64,000 nt of DNA from Vibrio sp. S17_S38 (GTDB taxonomy: Bacteria > Pseudomonadota > Gammaproteobacteria > Enterobacterales > Vibrionaceae): the NCBI RefSeq assembly GCF_014694375.1, contig NZ_JAAUWW010000010.1, positions 62,001-126,000 of the forward strand, given 5' to 3'. A program made the translations under genes and the position numbers. Position 1 is the first letter of the stretch. Every line of letters begins with the position of its first letter. The notes beneath the pieces were generated by a model. The model was given only the letters and a program-made list of their open reading frames with translations. It was not told the origin of the DNA and ran no database searches. Of the stretch, positions 53,035 to 62,306 are shown piece after piece.

Positions 53035-53149
53035 GTCTGTTTCACTATTTGAAATAAGACGGCGATTTTAATCATCAATGGCGGTGAACAAAATCGAATA
53101 TGGAATAGCAATGGCGCTGCCTATCTACGGATGGGCGGCGTTTTTTTTT
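53035..53149 (+). promoter_or_regulatory. ANTAR-responsive attenuator leader of nrtABC-nirBD
   Basis: Three hairpins follow the promoter. The first (53035-53060) pairs GTCT with AGAC and TTTCA with TGAAA. The second has an outer 7-bp perfect stem (53063-53069 with 53090-53096) and an inner 5-bp stem closing a six-base loop, AATGGC at 53077-53082. That loop has A at position 1 and G at position 4, the hallmark of ANTAR target RNA. The third is a terminator (separate entry). The first hairpin has no clear A1/G4 hexaloop, so the two-hairpin rule is met only in part. Confidence 0.7.
53115..53149 (+). terminator. Intrinsic terminator inside the nrtA leader
   Basis: An 8-bp GC-rich stem (53115-53122 with 53133-53140, two G-U pairs) and a ten-base loop are followed by nine T. 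It lies 50 bases before the nrtA start, so readthrough must be regulated. Confidence 0.88.
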
Positions 53150-53199
53150 GAATATGAGTTGATGGATCAAGCAAAGGTCGTTGGCCTTAGGGGAATAAA

Positions 53200-54588
53200 A
53201 TGGACGAAGCGGTACTTAAAGTAAAAAAATTAACCTCAGTAGTGGCCTTATCAATGTGTGTGTTATTAACGCCTATTGTCGTTCATGCGGCTGAAAAAAT
53301 AGGTCCACCAGAAAAAGAAGACCTTAAATTTGGCTTCATCAAGTTAACTGATATGGCGCCGTTGGCGGTGGCGTATGAAAAGCATTATTTTGAAGATGAA
53401 GGCTTATACGTCACGTTGGAATCACAAGCTAATTGGAAGGTGTTACTGGATCGGGTTATCGATGGTGAGCTTGATGGTGCGCATATGTTAGCTGGGCAAC
53501 CATTGGGAGCGACCATTGGTATTGGTACTAAAGCTGACATCATCACTGCATTTAGTATGGACTTAAACGGTAATGCCATTACGGTTTCAAACGATGTGTG
53601 GGATCAAATGAAGCCACAATTAGCCAAGGATAGTAACGGAAAAATAGCGCACCCAATTAAAGCGGATGCATTGAAACCTGTGATTGACCAATACAACAAA
53701 GAAGGGAAGTCATTCAAAATGGGGATGGTTTTCCCCGTTTCTAGCCACAACTATGAATTACGCTATTGGCTCGCAGCTGGTGGAATTAACCCCGGTTTTT
53801 ATGCTCCGAATAAAGGGGATAACAGTGGAACTGCGAAAGCCGATGTCCTGTTGAGTGTTACTCCTCCTCCACAAATGCCCGCCACGATGGAAGCAGGCAC
53901 AATTCAAGGTTATTGCGTTGGAGAACCATGGAATCAACAAGCGGTATTCAAAGGTATTGGTGTTCCAGTTGTGACCGATTATGAGATTTGGAAGAACAAT
54001 CCTGAGAAAGTGTTTGGTGTCTCTAAAGCATGGCAAGATAAATATCCTAATACCCATCTTCGTGTAGTTCGTGCACTGATCCGCGCCTCTTATTGGTTAG
54101 ACCAAGATAATAACAAAAATCGTAATGAAGCCGTCGGCATATTGGCTCGTAGTGAATATGTGGGAGCAGACAAAGCAGTAATTGCTAACTCAATGACGGG
54201 CACATTTGAGTATGAAAAAGGCGACAAACGAGAGATCCCTGACTTTAACGTATTCTTTAGACATAACGCCACTTATCCCTATTACAGCGATGCAATTTGG
54301 TATTTAACGCAAATGCGCCGTTGGGGACAAATTGCCGAGTACAAACCCGACTCTTGGTATATGGATATCGCGAAAAAAGTGTATCGACCAGATATTTATC
54401 GTAAAGCAGCTCAATCATTAATTGATGATGGAACGATGAAAGCGGCAGATTTCCCAGAGTTAAATACATCAGATGGGTTTCGTGGGCCGCAAAAACACTT
54501 TATCGATAACATCGTTTATGACGGTAAACACCCCAATGCTTACATCGATAAATTTTCTATCGGCTTAAAAGATAAAGATGCCATTTAA
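53200..54588 (+). CDS. nrtA: Nitrate/nitrite ABC transporter substrate-binding protein (NrtA-like)
   Basis: A 462-residue protein of the NrtA/CmpA/SsuA fold. An N-terminal segment (K-V-K-K then a hydrophobic run to V-V-H-A-A) is a signal peptide, so it is exported and not the cytoplasmic NasS sensor, to which it is homologous. [16 protein letters not shown] near 45-60 and [10 protein letters not shown] near 232 are family motifs. It binds nitrate or nitrite in the periplasm for NrtB and NrtC. It is the first gene of the nrtABC-nirBD operon. Confidence 0.9.
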   Translation: MDEAVLKVKKLTSVVALSMCVLLTPIVVHAAEKIGPPEKEDLKFGFIKLTDMAPLAVAYEKHYFEDEGLYVTLESQANWKVLLDRVIDGELDGAHMLAGQPLGATIGIGTKADIITAFSMDLNGNAITVSNDVWDQMKPQLAKDSNGKIAHPIKADALKPVIDQYNKEGKSFKMGMVFPVSSHNYELRYWLAAGGINPGFYAPNKGDNSGTAKADVLLSVTPPPQMPATMEAGTIQGYCVGEPWNQQAVFKGIGVPVVTDYEIWKNNPEKVFGVSKAWQDKYPNTHLRVVRALIRASYWLDQDNNKNRNEAVGILARSEYVGADKAVIANSMTGTFEYEKGDKREIPDFNVFFRHNATYPYYSDAIWYLTQMRRWGQIAEYKPDSWYMDIAKKVYRPDIYRKAAQSLIDDGTMKAADFPELNTSDGFRGPQKHFIDNIVYDGKHPNAYIDKFSIGLKDKDAI

Positions 54589-54616
54589 TCGTTATTGATA
54601 GAACAAGGAAGTAACT

Positions 54617-55624
54617 ATGTCGAATACAACGAGTGTCCATAAATTTAATAATGTTTTCTCGCTATTTTCATACCCAGCAGAGAGCAATCAATCAGTGGCA
54701 GCAACCATTAGCCGTAGTGTGTTATTACCAATGGTCGGAATCGCGATATTTTTGTTGATGTGGAGCTTAGCGGCGAAACAAGTGCACACTTCATTGGGTG
54801 TATTGCCAGGGCCATATCAAACCGCGCAACAATTTGGTGGCCTGGTGAGTGAACATTTTACTAGCCGTGAGAAAGAGAAAGCATTTTATCAGCGTCAAGA
54901 TGAGCGTAATCAAGCCAAATTAGCGACCGATCCCAATGCAGAAATAAAAGTTCGGCCGTATACCGGTAAAGCAACCTTCTTTGACCAAATTGGTACTAGT
55001 TTAATCACGGTGGCCGCGGGCTTTTTATTGGCATCTGTGATTGCTATTCCGCTAGGTATTATTTTGGGTTTAAACGCTCGTTTATACCAAGCTTTTAACC
55101 CCATCATTCAATTGCTAAAGCCTGTTTCTCCATTGGCTTGGTTGCCGATCATCACCATGGTGGTCAGCGCTACATATGTGTCAGATGATCCTATGTTTCC
55201 CAAAGCCTTTGTGAACTCATTATTAACCGTTTCACTGTGTTGTATTTGGCCAACCTTGATTAACACCACTGTAGGCGTCACCAGTGTGGATAAAGATTTG
55301 TTGAATGTCAGTAAAGTACTGCGCTTGTCGTGGTGGCAACACATTCGCACCATCGTTTTGCCTTCTGCCGTACCTATGATTTTTACTGGCTTACGTTTGT
55401 CGATTGGTATTGCTTGGATGGTGTTGATTGCCGCAGAAATGCTGGCGCAAAATCCAGGACTTGGAAAATTTGTTTGGGATGAATTTCAAAATGGTAGCTC
55501 GGAATCACTTGGGCGGATCATGGTAGCAGTGATTGTGATTGGCTTGATTGGCCTGTTATTTGATCGAGGCATGTTGATGCTGCAGAAGAAACTGTCATGG
55601 AATAAAAACCAGGTTTTACGCTAA
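54617..55624 (+). CDS. nrtB: Nitrate ABC transporter permease (NrtB-like)
   Basis: A 335-residue inner-membrane permease of the BPD type with about six hydrophobic segments. The EAA-like loop R-L-S-I-G-I-A-W-M-V-L-I-A-A-E-M near 270 contacts NrtC. A charged stretch (about 75-120, rich in Glu, Arg and Lys) lies between the first and second membrane segments, making the protein longer than cyanobacterial NrtB. It sits 28 bases after nrtA and before nrtC. Confidence 0.9.
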   Translation: MSNTTSVHKFNNVFSLFSYPAESNQSVAATISRSVLLPMVGIAIFLLMWSLAAKQVHTSLGVLPGPYQTAQQFGGLVSEHFTSREKEKAFYQRQDERNQAKLATDPNAEIKVRPYTGKATFFDQIGTSLITVAAGFLLASVIAIPLGIILGLNARLYQAFNPIIQLLKPVSPLAWLPIITMVVSATYVSDDPMFPKAFVNSLLTVSLCCIWPTLINTTVGVTSVDKDLLNVSKVLRLSWWQHIRTIVLPSAVPMIFTGLRLSIGIAWMVLIAAEMLAQNPGLGKFVWDEFQNGSSESLGRIMVAVIVIGLIGLLFDRGMLMLQKKLSWNKNQVLR

Positions 55625-55726
55625 CTCGTGACGCTACTAGTTCGTGAAGCCGTTAGTGAGTAAAGCTATATAGGTTCGCAACGAGATAGTGATTAAAAGA
55701 TGAATGATAAAAGATTGGAGAAGCAT

Positions 55727-56800
55727 ATGTCAGTTTTGGAAGCAGAAAAAAATAAGGCTAAATCTGAATCTCAAACGGAAGATAAAGCGAAGATCACTTT
55801 TGTGAGTGACTTATATTTTGAGCAAGCAAACTATCTTGAAAAGCAGGGGGATTTTGGGCTCCAAGGTGGACAGCAAAAAACAAGCGGACTAGAAAATCAA
55901 TACGCTCATAAGCCTATGGTTGAACTGTCTCGTTTAGGGATGAGATTTCCAACTCCAAAAGGGGAGTTTATTGCTTTAAAGGGCGTTGATTTAACCATTA
56001 AGAAAGGTGAGTTTGTTTCATTAATCGGACACTCAGGTTGTGGTAAATCTACCGTTCTAAATTTGGTTGCAGGCTTAACGATGCCAACGGATGGTGGCGT
56101 AATTGTTGATGGTCGTGAAGTGGATGGGCCAGGGCCAGAAAGAGCCGTAGTGTTTCAAAACCATTCTTTATTACCTTGGCTTACCGTATATCAAAATGTG
56201 GAATTAGCGGTAAAACAAATCGCAAAAGGTAAAGGTAAAACATGGATAAAAGAGAAAACCCATCACTACCTCAGTCTTATTCAAATGGAGCATGCGGCAG
56301 ATAAAAAGCCGGATGAAATCTCCGGTGGTATGAAGCAGCGCGTTGGCATTGCTCGCGCACTGGCACTACAACCCAAAGTATTATTAATGGATGAGCCTTT
56401 TGGTGCATTAGATGCATTAACTCGTGCTCATTTGCAAGATGCATTAATGCAGATCCAAGCGGATCTTGGCAACACCATTATCATGATCACTCACGATGTG
56501 GATGAAGCGGTTTTGTTGTCTGACAAAATAGTGATGATGACCAATGGGCCCTCCGCCACCATTGGCGAAGTCTTGGAGATTCAGTTAGATCGTCCACGCA
56601 ACCGTGTAGATCTTGCCAACAATGCCCAATATCAAGGTTATCGCCAAGCGGTATTGCAATTTTTGTATGAAAAGCATGTTCACCACGAATCGCCTAAAGC
56701 TTCTAGTAAGCAATTTGTTAATAAAAAAGCGACTAGTGAAAAAGCATCGACTGAAAATGAGTCAACCGATATGTCTTCATCTAAAAAGAAATTAGCATAA
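55727..56800 (+). CDS. nrtC: Nitrate ABC transporter ATPase (NrtC/NrtD-like)
   Basis: About 357 residues from ATG 55727, which has TTGGAG six bases upstream; ATG 55700 adds nine residues with a poor SD. Walker A is G-H-S-G-C-G-K-S-T, signature I-S-G-G-M-K-Q-R-V, Walker B V-L-L-M-D-E-P-F-G-A-L-D, H-loop M-I-T-H-D-V-D-E-A. There is an extra N-terminal region of about 70 residues and a Ser/Lys/Glu-rich low-complexity tail of about 40 residues. It lacks the NrtA-like C-terminal sensing domain of cyanobacterial NrtC. Confidence 0.9.
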   Translation: MSVLEAEKNKAKSESQTEDKAKITFVSDLYFEQANYLEKQGDFGLQGGQQKTSGLENQYAHKPMVELSRLGMRFPTPKGEFIALKGVDLTIKKGEFVSLIGHSGCGKSTVLNLVAGLTMPTDGGVIVDGREVDGPGPERAVVFQNHSLLPWLTVYQNVELAVKQIAKGKGKTWIKEKTHHYLSLIQMEHAADKKPDEISGGMKQRVGIARALALQPKVLLMDEPFGALDALTRAHLQDALMQIQADLGNTIIMITHDVDEAVLLSDKIVMMTNGPSATIGEVLEIQLDRPRNRVDLANNAQYQGYRQAVLQFLYEKHVHHESPKASSKQFVNKKATSEKASTENESTDMSSSKKKLA

Positions 56801-56811
56801 GGAATTGCATT

Positions 56812-59439
56812 ATGAACAAACCCCATCTTGTTATTGTTGGTAATGGTATGGTCGGTCATCACTTAGTTGAAAAACTGGTTGAAGCCAATGCAACCCAACA
56901 TTATAAAATTTCGGTGATTGGTGAAGAACGTTTTGTTGCCTATGACCGAGTTCATTTGTCCTCTGTTTTTTCAGGGCAAACCAATCAAGATTTATTATTG
57001 AGCAGTGAAACTTGGTATCAACAACAAGGTATTGAGCTGATTTTAGGCAGTAAAGTTACATCAATGGACACTGAACATAAACGTTTAGTAATGGACGATG
57101 CCGAAGTGCTAGCCTATGACAAATTGGTTCTATCGACGGGGTCATATCCGTTTGTGCCGCCGATTGAAGGTAATGATCGTGACAACTGTTTTGTTTACCG
57201 AACTTTAGACGATCTTTCTGAGATTCGAAATGCCTGTGAAAAATCACAATCTGGTGCGGTGATTGGTGGAGGGTTATTGGGACTAGAAGCGGCTAATGCT
57301 TTGCGCTTATTAGGCGTGGATACTCATGTCATTGAATTCGCTCCACGTCTGATGCCTGTGCAGTTAGATGCTGGCGCAAGTGGTGTGCTTGAAAGCAAAA
57401 TTGAAGAATTAGGGCTACATGTTCATCTTGATACTGCCACCACGCATATTTGTGATGGTGAAACCGCTAAACATCGTTTGAATTTTAAAAATGGTGAATA
57501 CATTGAAGTGGATGTATTAGTATTTTCAGCAGGTATACGTCCACAAGATGCTTTAGCGCGTGAGGCCGGTTTAGCAATTGGTGAGCGTGGTGGCATTGTG
57601 ATTAACGATGCTTGCCAAACCAGTGATAAACATATTTTTGCTATCGGAGAATGTGCCTTATGGGAGCAAAAAATCTTTGGCCTTGTTGCACCTGGTTATC
57701 AAATGGCGCGCGTGGCTTGCGCTAATTTATTGGCTGAAGTCGTTATTCAAATGGAAAGTGTTAAAGCGCCTGAGCAATTTAGAGGTGCAGATATGAGCAC
57801 TAAATTAAAATTGCTAGGTGTGGATGTGGCTTCCATCGGAGATGCGCAAATGATGAGCCAAGGCGCACAAGAAATGGTTCTGCAAGATACGGTGGCGGGA
57901 ACATATAAAAAATTAATCGTTAATGCTAAAGGCGACCAATTACTGGGTGCGATCTTAGTGGGTGATAACACCGATTATGATGCATTTTTACAATGCTATT
58001 TGAATAAAACACCATTACCAGATCATGCGGCCCACTTGTTATTTGATACTTCGATGTTGTCAGGCGACATGTCGGATAACACGATGATTTGTTCTTGTCA
58101 CAACGTAACAAAAGGTGATTTAGTCGTGGCAATTCAAGCGGGTGCGCATGAACTGTCGGATTTAAAAGCGCAAACCAAAGCGGGTTCTGGATGTGGTGGT
58201 TGTAGTAATATGGTTAAAAAAGTGCTGGATACTGAGCTTGCCGCAATGGGTATGGAAGTAAATAATCATATTTGTGAGCATTTTGAATATTCACGCCAAG
58301 AGCTTTTTCATCTTTGCCAAATCGAAGAAATTCAAGACTTTGACAGCCTAGTTGAGAAACACGGACATGGTCTAGGTTGTGATCTATGTAAGCCGACCGC
58401 CGCTTCTATTTTTGCTTCATTGTGGAATGAACACATTTTGGAACCGCAACACCGTGGGCTGCAAGATTCTAATGATACTTTTATGGCTAACTTACAAAAA
58501 GACGGATCGTATTCGGTAGTACCGCGTGTTCCAGGAGGTGAGATCACGCCAGATAAACTGATTGCTTTAGGTGAAGTGGCTAAAAAATATGATCTTTATA
58601 CCAAGATCACGGGAGGTCAACGCGTCGATTTGTTTGGTGCGCAAATGGAGCAGTTACCTGAAATCTGGGAAACACTAATTGAAGCAGGTTTTGAAACAGG
58701 ACACGCCTATGGCAAATCTTTACGTACTGTTAAATCTTGCGTTGGTTCCACGTGGTGCCGCTATGGTGTCGATGACTCCATTGGTCTTGCGATTGAACTT
58801 GAGCATCGTTATAAAGGGTTACGTTCGCCGCATAAATTGAAATTTGCAGTATCGGGTTGTACGCGTGAATGCGCCGAAGCACAAAGTAAAGACATTGGTA
58901 TTATTGCCACCGAAAATGGTTGGAATTTATATGTGTGCGGTAATGGTGGGATGCGTCCACGTCATGGTGACTTGTTTGCGGTTAACTTAACCAAAACTGA
59001 ATTAATCAGCTATATCGACCGTTTATTGATGTTCTACGTTAAAACTGCCGACAAATTACAACGTACTTCAGTTTGGATGGAGAGCTTAGAAGGTGGGCTT
59101 GAATATGCCAAGCAAGTAGTGATTGAAGATTCATTAGGCTTGGCGCTTGAGCTCGAAGCACAAATGCAATTGGTTATTGATAGCTACCAATGTGAATGGA
59201 AAACCACGGTGGAATCACAAGAGAAACGCGCTACATTCCGTCCATTTATTAACCTTGATATGAAAGGGTTTGACGATAGAAAACTTTTTCAACACATGAC
59301 TTATCAACGAATCCGCGAGCAACGTATACCTGCGCTTATTATTCAAGATCCACAATTAACAATTATGGAATCAGGTAGCATGAAATTAAGTAATACTGCT
59401 GCACAAGATGAACGTGTGGTAATAAGTGAGGAGGCATAA
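56812..59439 (+). CDS. nirB: Assimilatory NADH-nitrite reductase large subunit
   Basis: An 875-residue enzyme reducing nitrite to ammonium with NADH. The N-terminal 400 residues are a FAD/NADH pyridine nucleotide reductase domain (V-I-V-G-N-G-M-V-G near 5-13, F-A-I-G-E-C-A near 278). A BFD-type [2Fe-2S] domain follows (Cys427, Cys429 and G-C-G-G-C near 460). The C-terminal nitrite/sulfite reductase repeat binds sirohaem and [4Fe-4S] through Cys643, Cys649, Cys683 and Cys687. It starts 11 bases after nrtC; nirD follows by 2 bases. Confidence 0.95.
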   Translation: MNKPHLVIVGNGMVGHHLVEKLVEANATQHYKISVIGEERFVAYDRVHLSSVFSGQTNQDLLLSSETWYQQQGIELILGSKVTSMDTEHKRLVMDDAEVLAYDKLVLSTGSYPFVPPIEGNDRDNCFVYRTLDDLSEIRNACEKSQSGAVIGGGLLGLEAANALRLLGVDTHVIEFAPRLMPVQLDAGASGVLESKIEELGLHVHLDTATTHICDGETAKHRLNFKNGEYIEVDVLVFSAGIRPQDALAREAGLAIGERGGIVINDACQTSDKHIFAIGECALWEQKIFGLVAPGYQMARVACANLLAEVVIQMESVKAPEQFRGADMSTKLKLLGVDVASIGDAQMMSQGAQEMVLQDTVAGTYKKLIVNAKGDQLLGAILVGDNTDYDAFLQCYLNKTPLPDHAAHLLFDTSMLSGDMSDNTMICSCHNVTKGDLVVAIQAGAHELSDLKAQTKAGSGCGGCSNMVKKVLDTELAAMGMEVNNHICEHFEYSRQELFHLCQIEEIQDFDSLVEKHGHGLGCDLCKPTAASIFASLWNEHILEPQHRGLQDSNDTFMANLQKDGSYSVVPRVPGGEITPDKLIALGEVAKKYDLYTKITGGQRVDLFGAQMEQLPEIWETLIEAGFETGHAYGKSLRTVKSCVGSTWCRYGVDDSIGLAIELEHRYKGLRSPHKLKFAVSGCTRECAEAQSKDIGIIATENGWNLYVCGNGGMRPRHGDLFAVNLTKTELISYIDRLLMFYVKTADKLQRTSVWMESLEGGLEYAKQVVIEDSLGLALELEAQMQLVIDSYQCEWKTTVESQEKRATFRPFINLDMKGFDDRKLFQHMTYQRIREQRIPALIIQDPQLTIMESGSMKLSNTAAQDERVVISEEA

Positions 59440-59441
59440 TT

Positions 59442-59765
59442 ATGTGGCATCAAATATGTGAGCTAAATCAATTGAGCAGAAATAGTGGTGCAGGCGCATT
59501 TGTAGGTGGTAAACAAGTCGCTGTATTCTACTTACCATCGCAAACACCGGAAGTGATGGCGATCGATAATTGGGATCCGATCGGACAAGCTTTTGTGATG
59601 AGTCGTGGCATTGTCGGTGATGTGGGAGGGTTGCCATGTGTTGCATCACCTTTGTATAAACAGCACTATAATTTGCAAACCGGTCAATGTTTTGAATCTC
59701 CTGAGGTTAAAATCAAAACATGGGCAGTTAAAGTTGAGCAAGGAAAAGTGTGGATTGACGCTTGA
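59442..59765 (+). CDS. nirD: Nitrite reductase small subunit
   Basis: A 107-residue Rieske-fold subunit without the C-x-H iron-sulfur ligands, which is normal for NirD. G-L-P-C-V-A-S-P-L-Y-K-Q-H-Y and W-A-V-K-V-E are family segments. GAGGAGG before the ATG gives strong initiation. It closes the nrt-nir operon; no nasA or siroheme synthase follows. Confidence 0.93.
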   Translation: MWHQICELNQLSRNSGAGAFVGGKQVAVFYLPSQTPEVMAIDNWDPIGQAFVMSRGIVGDVGGLPCVASPLYKQHYNLQTGQCFESPEVKIKTWAVKVEQGKVWIDA

Positions 59766-59784
59766 TTTTTGACCGTAATGTTTA

Positions 59785-59814
59785 AAAATAGCGCTGAAAA
59801 GGCGCTATTTTTTT
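59785..59814 (+). terminator. Terminator after nirD
   Basis: A 10-bp stem (59785-59794 with 59802-59811) is followed by T residues. Confidence 0.88.
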
Positions 59815-59901
59815 GTGTTACACCTTCTCACTTGCTGCCTAACGACATTTCAATTAATTTAACCCTCCGTATTGAGATAGACATTTTTTAGAGAGTGGAC
59901 C

Positions 59902-60690
59902 GTGGTCATCAATAAACCAACCTATAAAACCGTCCTTGCCATTTGGGCGTTATTACTCGCACTTCCCGGATTTTTATTATTAACTTAGCAGCAGATATTC
60001 CCGTGGTTGGATCTCACCAGTTCGATCTCTCGTATTCTTTTCTACCTGACAACAACGGGGACTGCGCCTTATGCAGTAATAACGGTGTTCGTATTTCTTG
60101 CTATCAGTTTTTTTTGCGTATCTAGACCGTATTGGGGAAGAATGGTCATTGCAGTCATGTTAAGTCTTTTTATGAGCTTGCAGTTAAATCATGCGCTGAA
60201 ATCTTATTTTCAAGAGCCTCGTCCAAATTTGACATGGCTAGCTTCTCAGGCTGATACAGTTATCGACTTAAATACGTTTTATACTGAAAGCAGTGAGCAA
60301 CGCAGCGATCTTATTCATACTGCGTTGAATCAATATCAAGATCCAATGAATCAAAACTTTTTACTGACTAAACCGCCATTGAAAGTATCGTCAATTATCC
60401 AGCATCATTGGCAGCATGAAGTCGGTTATGCATTCCCGTCAGGGCACACTATTTTTGCAACGACTTTAGTGCTAACAGCAAGTTATTATTTATTGTTAAG
60501 TGGAGCAAGTGTACTTAACATTGTATTGATTATGTGGGGAATAGCGATGGGGTTAAGCCGTATGTTACTCGGTATGCATTGGTCGCAAGATGTTTTCGCA
60601 TCCACTTGTTTGGCGATGATCCTGAGTACGATCAGTATCTATTTAGTTGAAAAATATGGTCAAAATTTAAAAATCAAAAGGTCGAGATAA
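59902..60690 (+). pseudogene. pgpB: PgpB-like PAP2 phosphatase, interrupted by an amber codon
   Basis: The reading frame opens at GTG 59902 (GAGAG just upstream) and encodes the expected N-terminus and first hydrophobic segment, but TAG at 59986-59988 stops it at codon 29. The same frame continues at once for about 230 codons. The PAP2 motifs are intact downstream: K-S-Y-F-Q-E-P-R-P, Y-A-F-P-S-G-H-T and G-M-H-W-S-Q-D. A restart at TTG 60007 would give 227 residues without the first membrane segment, with no good SD. Family members dephosphorylate phosphatidylglycerol phosphate or undecaprenyl pyrophosphate. It may be a recent nonsense allele, a readthrough gene or a sequencing error. Confidence 0.75.
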
Positions 60691-60719
60691 CTTCTCAGCG
60701 ATCGAGAAGTTGTCTATTT
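60686..60719. terminator. Terminator between pgpB-like gene and LysR gene
   Basis: An 11-bp stem (60686-60696 with 60704-60714, one G-U pair) has T residues after it on the plus strand and lies between convergent genes. Confidence 0.75.
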
Positions 60720-60730
60720 TAGTTAGAAGA

Positions 60731-61603
60731 CTAGTCTAAACGAAAGAGTTCTCGTACCTGCTTAAACAAAGGATGTGAACTGTCTCGTTGATGTTGAATT
60801 ACATCGATATTGGCAAGCCAACCTAGCTCCTCAAATTCGGTTGAGACTCGCACTAAAGTTCCTTCATTTACTGATTGCTGGGCAATATGTTCCGGTAATA
60901 AACACCAACCATAACCTTCGATTGCTAATTCTAATAGTAAGTAATAGTTATTTGCATGCCAAATGTCTGGGCTAAAGGCTTGCTGAAAACTACTAGTCTG
61001 CGTATTTCGAGAACGAATTAACAGTTGCCGATGGAGGCGTAAATGATCCATGTTTGGAACGGTTACTTTAGCTAAACTATGGCTTGCTGCCACATACATA
61101 TCAAATTTTACCGCTCCAACACACTCAAAATCAATGCTGTTAGGGAGCTGTAACTCGCTAAAAACCAAACCTGTGGATACGCGTCCAGACTCTAACATTT
61201 CGATAATATCGATGCTGGATGCACCAAAAATTTCTAATTGGATACTAGGATAGGCCGTTTTCAGTTTGGCAATAACATTAGAAACTTTTTGCATTGGGAT
61301 CCCTTCATCAATACCAATACACAGTTGGGAGGGTTGATCGTTACCCAATAATTCGACAGTATTTTTAAGCCTTTGATGCTGAAGAAGAGTTGCTTTGGCA
61401 TAAGGTATTAATTTTTCACCTTGTGGGGTGAGAGTAGGATAACGACCTGAACGAATAAACAGATCTACTCCGCAATCGATCTCTAAATTCATAATGTGTT
61501 GACTGATAACCGATTGGGCTTTTTTAAGTTGCCGAGCTGCGCTAGAAAAAGACCCAGTTTCGACGGTTGTGACAAAGGCTTCTAATTGTTCAATTCCAAA
61601 CAT
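60731..61603 (-). CDS. LysR-family regulator, divergent from PACE efflux gene
   Basis: A 290-residue protein with an N-terminal winged helix-turn-helix (about 5-62; F-V-T-T-V-E-T-G-S-F-S-S-A-A-R-Q-L-K-K-A-Q-S-V-I core) and a C-terminal periplasmic-binding-like effector domain (about 90-290). It is divergent from the PACE gene, 133 bases apart. PACE genes such as aceI are often controlled by a divergent LysR gene, so it probably activates the efflux gene. The inducer is unknown. Confidence 0.88.
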   Translation of the reverse strand: MFGIEQLEAFVTTVETGSFSSAARQLKKAQSVISQHIMNLEIDCGVDLFIRSGRYPTLTPQGEKLIPYAKATLLQHQRLKNTVELLGNDQPSQLCIGIDEGIPMQKVSNVIAKLKTAYPSIQLEIFGASSIDIIEMLESGRVSTGLVFSELQLPNSIDFECVGAVKFDMYVAASHSLAKVTVPNMDHLRLHRQLLIRSRNTQTSSFQQAFSPDIWHANNYYLLLELAIEGYGWCLLPEHIAQQSVNEGTLVRVSTEFEELGWLANIDVIQHQRDSSHPLFKQVRELFRLD

Positions 61604-61736
61604 ATCGCTTTAACCGATGGTATCCAATTATTAACTATCTTTATTCTAGATGATAATCCAGCTCTAGTCAGGTAAACGTTATCTAATTATAGAAATATAC
61701 CTAAAGTAAGAGTTATCGATTCAGTTGGAGTTAAAC

Positions 61737-62162
61737 ATGACCACAAAAGAAAGAATGTTTCATGTGGCGATATTTGAGATTTTAGCGTTAAGTATTGTCG
61801 TTCCTGCTTCTACTTGGTTAAGTGGAAAAAGCATTGAACAAATGGCAGGATTAAGTGCAGGTATTGCGGTACTCGCTGTGATATGGAATTATATTTATAA
61901 CGTTGGTTTTGATAAGGTTTTTGGTGATAATCGCCAGCAGCGTAAATGGAAACTACGCTTGGTTCATACCTTTGGTTTTGAAGGCGGATTAATTGTTGCC
62001 ACCGTTCCTATTGTGGCTTGGGTATTAGATGTAACTTTATTGCATGCCTTGATTGTGGATGCTGGTTTCCTATTATTTTTCTTGGTTTATACCTTTGTAT
62101 TTAATTGGCTTTATGATAATTATCAGCCATACCAACGCTGTTTTTCTCGTCAAACATCTTAG
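61737..62162 (+). CDS. PACE-family efflux protein (AceI-like)
   Basis: A 141-residue membrane protein from ATG 61737 with TTGGAG six bases upstream; TTG 61725 is a poorer start. It consists of two tandem bacterial transmembrane pair units, four segments in all. The family pattern K-E-R-M-F-H with a membrane Glu in segment 1, N-Y-I-Y-N-V-G-F-D after segment 2, R-L-V-H-T-F-G-F-E-G-G in segment 3 and the final W-L-Y-D-N-Y are present. Relatives export biocides such as chlorhexidine and short-chain diamines by proton exchange. The native substrate here is unknown. Confidence 0.9.
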   Translation: MTTKERMFHVAIFEILALSIVVPASTWLSGKSIEQMAGLSAGIAVLAVIWNYIYNVGFDKVFGDNRQQRKWKLRLVHTFGFEGGLIVATVPIVAWVLDVTLLHALIVDAGFLLFFLVYTFVFNWLYDNYQPYQRCFSRQTS

Positions 62163-62175
62163 TAATCAAAAGAGT

Positions 62176-62221
62176 AAAGCTCATTATCTTTGTCTGAATC
62201 AGAAACGAGATAATGAGCTTT
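62176..62221. terminator. Bidirectional hairpin, PACE gene / batD
   Basis: A 14-bp perfect stem (62176-62189 with 62208-62221) lies between the convergent genes, with T residues on the plus-strand side. Confidence 0.75.
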
Positions 62222-62306
62222 CCTTTTGAACCATCAAACTCTACAGGTTATGCTCCGTATTAGAGCTGTTGTGTACTAGATCTCCTGAGAACTTGATTCC
62301 TGAGTT

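Noticed and set aside
53035..53060. First leader hairpin as a canonical ANTAR P1 hexaloop
   Set aside because: Its loop is five or seven bases and lacks the G at position 4; kept only as an unassigned hairpin in the leader.
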